DNA of 64,000 nucleotides, taken from Arenicola marina. Taxonomy: Eukaryota; Annelida; Polychaeta; Arenicolidae. The notes beneath the pieces are model-generated. The model worked only from the letters and a program-made list of their open reading frames with translations. It searched no databases and was not told where the DNA came from. Shown piece by piece: positions 60,101 to 64,000 of the stretch. The DNA lies in the NCBI GenBank assembly GCA_964019135.1, contig OZ025248.1, forward strand, positions 56,723,670-56,787,669. The letters are read 5' to 3'. How positions within the stretch are numbered: position 1 is the first letter of the stretch; each line of letters opens with the position of its first letter. The position numbers and the translations under genes were made by a program.

Positions 60101-61272
60101 ACCCCCACCACGGTACAAATGTAGTGCCCCCCCCCCCCCACGGGGCCTAAATCAGACTAAGCTAGGCTGCTTAGGCAAACACAGCCTGTGATAGTACACA
60201 AACATTTTCCATTCAGCTAGGTCAGCCCCTGGGGAACACGTAACGCTGGCGCATGCTTGCGTAACCCTATGGGAAACATAGGCAGAACGCTGACCGTTCG
60301 GCCGCAGGCTCTCGGCCTCCAAACAGCCACCCCTGGACGCCCCCCGCCCCCCTCCCCCCTCCCCCGGTGTACGTACTGTTCGTCAGTCCATCACTGTATT
60401 GATTTTTCGAATCTGGAATACGACTGCTATAATGCATGGTTGAGGCCAACTCAGCAAAATGTTGCCTCTATAGCTGTGCCGGATATGTCCTATGTTGAAA
60501 TCACAGACAAGATACAGTTGGTGTGTGGGGAGGGGGAGGTGGCGTGGGCTGGGCGGGGGGGTGGGGGGTTAAATCAGATACGCGTGAGAAAGCAGGTAAT
60601 GCTCTATGTATATGTACGTGGGCGGCTCATGACGTTATATCTGCCCAATCAGACGATTGCTTTGAGGAGGTTGTTGACTTCTGGTAAGTGGTTTGAACCT
60701 AATAGGACCACTCTAACAATGTGGATCATTCAGCAGGCTCGTCGAGACAGGGACTGGGCGCATTGTTAGTAGTTAGACAAACCGTCCAATTCATCGACGA
60801 CAAAAAATCAAAACGACACAACAAAGCGAAGACAACAGCGAGGAGTCTAAAAAAGTCTAAAATCCGGAAATCTGTCCTTTGAGCGCACCCCGCCCCCCCG
60901 CCGGGCTTTTGGACTCCAGATCTTGGCGAAGTCCGTATCCTGGCTGTGCACTTGCCACGCCCCCAAATACACAGCCATGCATGTGCACCCCAACCCCCCT
61001 CTACCACGATCCCTCCAGAACCGAAATCCTGGATCGGCCGCACAGAAAATGATCCTCAAAATGATGCGGTTGCAGTTTTATAGCACCCACGAACTGACGA
61101 TCTAGCTGTTGTAGACAACTAGATACTACACTATACATGTAATAACCTGGATACATACAGGCATAACATATATAGCCTATCCAGCTGGGCGGTCAGCAAG
61201 TCAAGCAATGAGCACACCTACCTCTTTCCTGACTTGGTCCGCAAAGTCGTAAAGTTTCTCCTCAGTGCTCAT
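54180..61272 (-). CDS. small multi-pass membrane protein, two exons
   Basis: Exon 1 (61272 to 61222) encodes MSTEEKLYDFADQVRKE and ends at a perfect donor GAG/GTAGGT. Exon 2 (54701 to 54180) begins after TTCTTCCCACAG. Both are phase 0, giving 190 residues. The N-terminal 68 residues are polar and lysine-rich (GISKVKSKM, then a Pro-rich GPPQVPYTP). Hydrophobic segments lie at about 72-91, 102-122, 123-141 and 142-159, so the protein likely spans the membrane three or four times. A polar Ser/Lys tail ends FDSKSD. I do not recognise the family. The start is supported by the downstream in-frame coding bias and the clean donor. The intron is 6.5 kb; an extra small in-phase exon cannot be excluded. 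Confidence 0.85.
55295..55502 (-). mobile_element. tRNA-derived SINE (family A), reverse copy
   Basis: Read on the minus strand it begins with CGACAGCTCAGTGGGTTAGA (A box) and has GATTCGAGCCC (B box). It then continues with the same body as 25879-26127 (GTCGCAGGATAAAG, CTTCGTAAAGAGTAGGGG). It lacks the 3' tail. The tRNA-like head is best preserved in this copy. Confidence 0.82.
56165..56290 (-). mobile_element. tRNA-like SINE fragment (family B), reverse copy
   Basis: On the minus strand, GTAGTGGCTGGCGTCCTGG resembles an A-box region and GCTGGGTTCCAATCCGGG a B box. Shared GATCAATA, CACATAATCCGGG and GTCACAT link it to 33505-33610. A functional tRNA is unlikely because the stems do not close. 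Confidence 0.5.
56981..58808. repeat. 33-bp minisatellite, about 55 copies
   Basis: The unit contains GGTTCAGGGGCTCGGTGCAG followed by CGAAAGGGTGGGC; AGAGAAAGG is a common alternative. Short 16-bp units (GGTTCAGTGGCTCGGC) interrupt it at 57120-57190, 57460 and 57630-57700. The block 57172-57480 recurs at 57681-57990 with a 509-bp offset. Since 33 is a multiple of 3, open frames of up to 323 codons appear on both strands, but the array lies inside an intron. Confidence 0.95.
58873..58980. repeat. short duplicated GC-rich motif
   Basis: GACTGGGGTGATGTAAACCT followed by CGGGGGGCCTGACGT is repeated about 68 bp later as GACTGGGGTGGTGTAAACCT followed by CGGGGGTCTGACGT. This is a direct repeat just after the 33-bp array. 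Confidence 0.7.
58994..59165. repeat. degenerate AT-rich tandem repeat, about 50 bp
   Basis: Three to four diverged copies are built around ATAATGTCAGACCAAG, GCTTCATGTGGC and ATATATAATAAAATAATG. No coding potential. Confidence 0.6.
59811..59962. repeat. 52-bp tandem repeat, three copies
   Basis: CTCTTGACTATATATTCCAG followed by TTGATATCAAAAGTGTTCAA recurs three times at about 52-bp spacing. It is intronic on the minus-strand gene model. Confidence 0.85.
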
Positions 61273-62394
61273 GGTGTTGTCAGCTGTCGTGGCGTACGGA
61301 GTGGTAAAGCTGTGGCCGGCGGTACGTCGATCTCCTTGATGGCGGAGGCACACTCACTGACGAACCGACTGCCGGGGGCTCACTTGCTATTGCGTACGTA
61401 CTAGGGGTCTACAGCCGACTGCAATGACTGGTATATATATATATGTGTATCTCCGGGTATATTATACGTCTGCTCTACCGCCAGGGGGGCTGGACTCCGC
61501 AGGGCCGATGACTAAACCTCAAATGGTGGCTCAACAGTATGAGGCGTACACTTGTGGTATTGATTGCCTCACACCGTGTGGTGGGGGTTGGTTCCGCAGC
61601 AGCGGTGTACAGAAAGCGCGTTATCTTGCGGGGGGCCAGCTTAGGAACACGAGGTGCAAAGTGTTCCCTGCCGCCGTCTGAAATGACCAGGGCCGATTAA
61701 ACCAATCTGAAGAGGGGTTTGGCGGCGATAAGGGCTGGGAGAGGGTTGGCTGTGTGAATGGCGCACGGTGGTGCACGCAACGATGGCAGCCAGCTATACT
61801 AGCGGGCTGGCCAGGAAGATAGCAGCCGGGCTGGCTGAGGGAGATAGCGAGCGGGCGGGCGGGCTGGCGGTGTACCCTGGCCTGTGCACGTGGCCCACAA
61901 TTCGGGCATTGTTTACCGTGTGCGCCACGGCCAGACGTTCAAGTTTGTGGCCTCCCGAGAGAGGTAAAGCGAGGCGAACGCGCCATGCTAAACGGCCAGA
62001 GCAGGTACCCTCAAGTAACCTGTCAGTTGCAGTCTTTGCGCTCGCCACCGCGGCCACCATAGCCACGCCGCCACCCCGTGCTCTTCGGCATGGGTTGAGC
62101 AGTTCGCTGTCATGTGCCGGGACCGTGACCTTAACGGGGCCGCTCTGCTGAGTGGCTCCGGTGGCGAACGGGGGACCTGGGTCCTGCCATGGGTCCTACC
62201 CTGGGTCCTACCCTTGACCTTCTCTGCCATCAGTACCAATCTGGTGTCGGCGTGCTCGCCGGTGTTCCGTCAGTACTAATATGCTGTCTTAAGTGGTTGC
62301 GCGTGTTCCATCAGTATAGGCCCAACATCTGACGTAACATGGTCGGAAATCTGTCAACAGTGTTAATATGGCCTCAAAGTGATCGAGCATCTCA
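61273..62394. other. region upstream of the membrane-protein gene
   Basis: It holds the presumed promoter and 5' untranslated region of the minus-strand gene, a short TA repeat at about 61434-61444, and a GC-rich stretch at 61590-62200 with no recognised gene. The frames 61768-62151 (plus) and 61794-62066 (minus) show no homology and have the compositional look of GC-rich non-coding DNA. Confidence 0.5.
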
Positions 62395-64000
62395 CGTCAC
62401 GAGTTTGTTGTCGCCGTGGGGTCCGGTTCTACGTCACCAGACTTGTCGCCATGGCGTGCGATAGTTCGTCACGAGACTTGTCGCCATGGCGTCCGGTCGT
62501 ACGTCACGAGACTTGTCGCCATGGCGTCCGGTCGTACGTCACGAGACTTGTCGCCATGGCGTCCGGTCGTACGTCACGAGACTTGTCGCCATGGCGTGCG
62601 ATAGTACGTCACGAGACCTGTCGCCATGGCGTCTGGTCCTGCGTCACGAGACTTGTCGTCATGGCGTGCGATAGTACGTCACGAGACTTGTCGCCATGGC
62701 GTGCGTCACGAGACTTGTCGCCATGGCGTCCGGTCGTACGTCATGAGACTTGTCGCCGTGGCGTGCCATAGTACGTCACGAGACTTGTCGCCATGGCATC
62801 CGGTCGTACGTCACGAGACTTGTCGCCATGGCGTCCGGTCCTGCGTCACGAGACTTGTCGCCACGGCGTGCGATAGTACGTCACGAGACTTGTCGCCATG
62901 GCGTCCTGTCGTACGTCACGAGACTTGTCGTCATGGCGTGCTATAGTATGTCACGAGACTTGTCGCCATGGCGTGCGTCAGTACGTCACGAGACTTGTCG
63001 CCATGGCGTGCGATAGTGCGTCACGAGACCTGTCGCCATGGCGTCTGGTCCTGCGTCACGAGACTTGTCGTCATGGCGTGCGATAGTACGTCACGAGACT
63101 TGTCGCCATGGCGTGCGTCACGAGACTTGTCGCCATGGCGTGCGTCACGAGACTTGTCGCCATGGCGTCCGGTCGTACGTCACGAGACTTGTCGCCATGG
63201 CGTCCGGTTCTGCGTAACGAGACTTGTCGCCATGGCGTGCGATTGTACGTCACGAGACTTGTCGCCATGGCGTCCGGTCGTACCTCACGAAATTTGCCGT
63301 GTCGTCCGGTCGTACGTCACGAGACTTGTCGCCATGGCGTGCGATAGTACGTCACGAGACCTGTCGCCATGGCGTCTGATCCTGCGTCACGAGACTTGTC
63401 GTCATGGCGTGCGATAGTACGTCACGAGACTTGTCGCCATGGCGTGCGTCACGAGACTTGTCGCCAGGGCGTCCGGTCGTACGTCATGAGACTTGTCGCC
63501 GTGGCGTGCCATAGTACGTCACGAGACTTGTCGCCATGGCATCCGGTCGTACGTCATGAGACTTGTCGCCATGGCGTCCGGTCCTGCGTCACCAGACTTG
63601 TCGTCATGGCGTGCGATAGTTCGTCACGAGACTTGTCGCCATGGCGTCCGGTCGTACGTCGCGAGACTTGTCGCCATGGCGTCCGGTCGTACGTCACGAG
63701 ACTTGTCGCCATGGCGTCCGGTCGTACGTCACGAGACTTGTCGCCATGGCGTGCGATAGTACGTCACGAGACCTGTCGCCATGGCGTCTGGTCCTGCGTC
63801 ACGAGACTTGTCGTCATGGCGTGCGATAGTACGTCACGAGACTTGTCGCCATGGCGTGCGTCACGAGACTTGTCGCCATGGCGTCCGGTCGTACGTCATG
63901 AGACTTGTCGCCGTGGCGTGCCATAGTACGTCACGAGACTTGTCGCCATGGCATCCGGTCGTACGTCACGAGACTTGTCGCCATGGCGTCCGGTCCTGCG
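62395..64000. repeat. 35-bp minisatellite running off the window
   Basis: The unit contains CGTCACGAGACTTGTCGCCA followed by TGGCGTCCGGTCGTA; the last 11 bases alternate among GTCCGGTCGTA, GTGCGATAGTA and GTCTGGTCCTG. Short 24-bp units recur near 62697, 63112 and 63438. The marker CGTCATGAGACTTG followed by TCGCCGTGG occurs at about 62739, 63482 and 63894, so multi-unit blocks were duplicated. Open frames on both strands are artefacts. The array continues beyond base 64000. Confidence 0.95.

Larger units (their letters stand above)
54702..61221 (-). other. intron of the membrane-protein gene, repeat-filled
   Basis: It holds SINE copies (55295-55502 and 56165-56290), the 33-bp minisatellite (56981-58808), AT-rich and 52-bp repeats (58994-59165 and 59811-59962), and several C or G homopolymers (about 56476, 56635, 59219, 59380 and 60126). 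Between them, for example 54702-55290 and 59970-61200, I see unique sequence without supported exons. Confidence 0.7.

Noticed and set aside
60257..60769. A 170-codon plus-strand frame.
   Set aside because: It runs through poly-C and G-rich tracts, has no domain similarity, and lies inside the minus-strand intron.
62379..63926. SRDLSPWR repeat proteins in several frames.
   Set aside because: They arise from the 35-bp minisatellite; units of 24 and 35 bp break any single frame and the same peptide appears from shifted starts.

Overview
The window is eukaryotic, from a metazoan nuclear genome. Genes are split by GT-AG introns, and most of the DNA is tandem repeats, tRNA-derived SINEs, MITE-like elements and a decayed LINE. 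The gene set (a T-box factor, a PGAM5-type phosphatase, a small immunoglobulin-superfamily protein and a small multi-pass membrane protein), together with at least eleven unrelated minisatellites in 64 kb, suggests a marine invertebrate. A lancelet-like animal is one possibility, but the sequence alone does not settle the taxon.

Layout. 1-20157 is one huge 14-bp satellite with higher-order structure. 20379-21899 is a 43-bp minisatellite and 23575-24790 a 21-bp one. From 25341 a SINE-rich stretch leads into a plus-strand T-box gene (exons 26163-34883; first exon or exons not found). 36080-42369 is a complete five-exon PGAM5-like gene on the plus strand, whose second intron carries two related MITEs and two minisatellites. 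It is followed within about 55 bp by another 14-bp minisatellite (42424-43490) and a decayed non-LTR retrotransposon 3' end (about 43900-45290). 48811-52991 is a six-exon immunoglobulin-domain gene (plus strand) with a 1.0-kb inverted-repeat element in intron 1. A two-exon membrane-protein gene on the minus strand (61272 to 54180) converges on it; its 6.5-kb intron houses a 33-bp minisatellite and SINE copies. 62395-64000 is a 35-bp minisatellite that runs off the window.

The gene models come from reading domain homology in each frame and then checking that donor, acceptor and phase agree at every junction. PGAM5-like, Ig and membrane-protein models close with intact frames (300, 354 and 190 residues). 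The T-box model is in phase over its seven recognised exons but lacks its 5' end. The genes look unrelated in pathway, with no sign of an operon or cluster. Almost all long open frames inside the repeats (up to 582 codons) are by-products of repeat units that lack stop codons, and I do not annotate them as genes. I found no convincing new multi-gene system. The most unusual items are the frame-invariant 14-bp satellites, a duplicated insertion inside the T-box domain, and an intron whose duplicate shows the empty site of an inserted mobile repeat.
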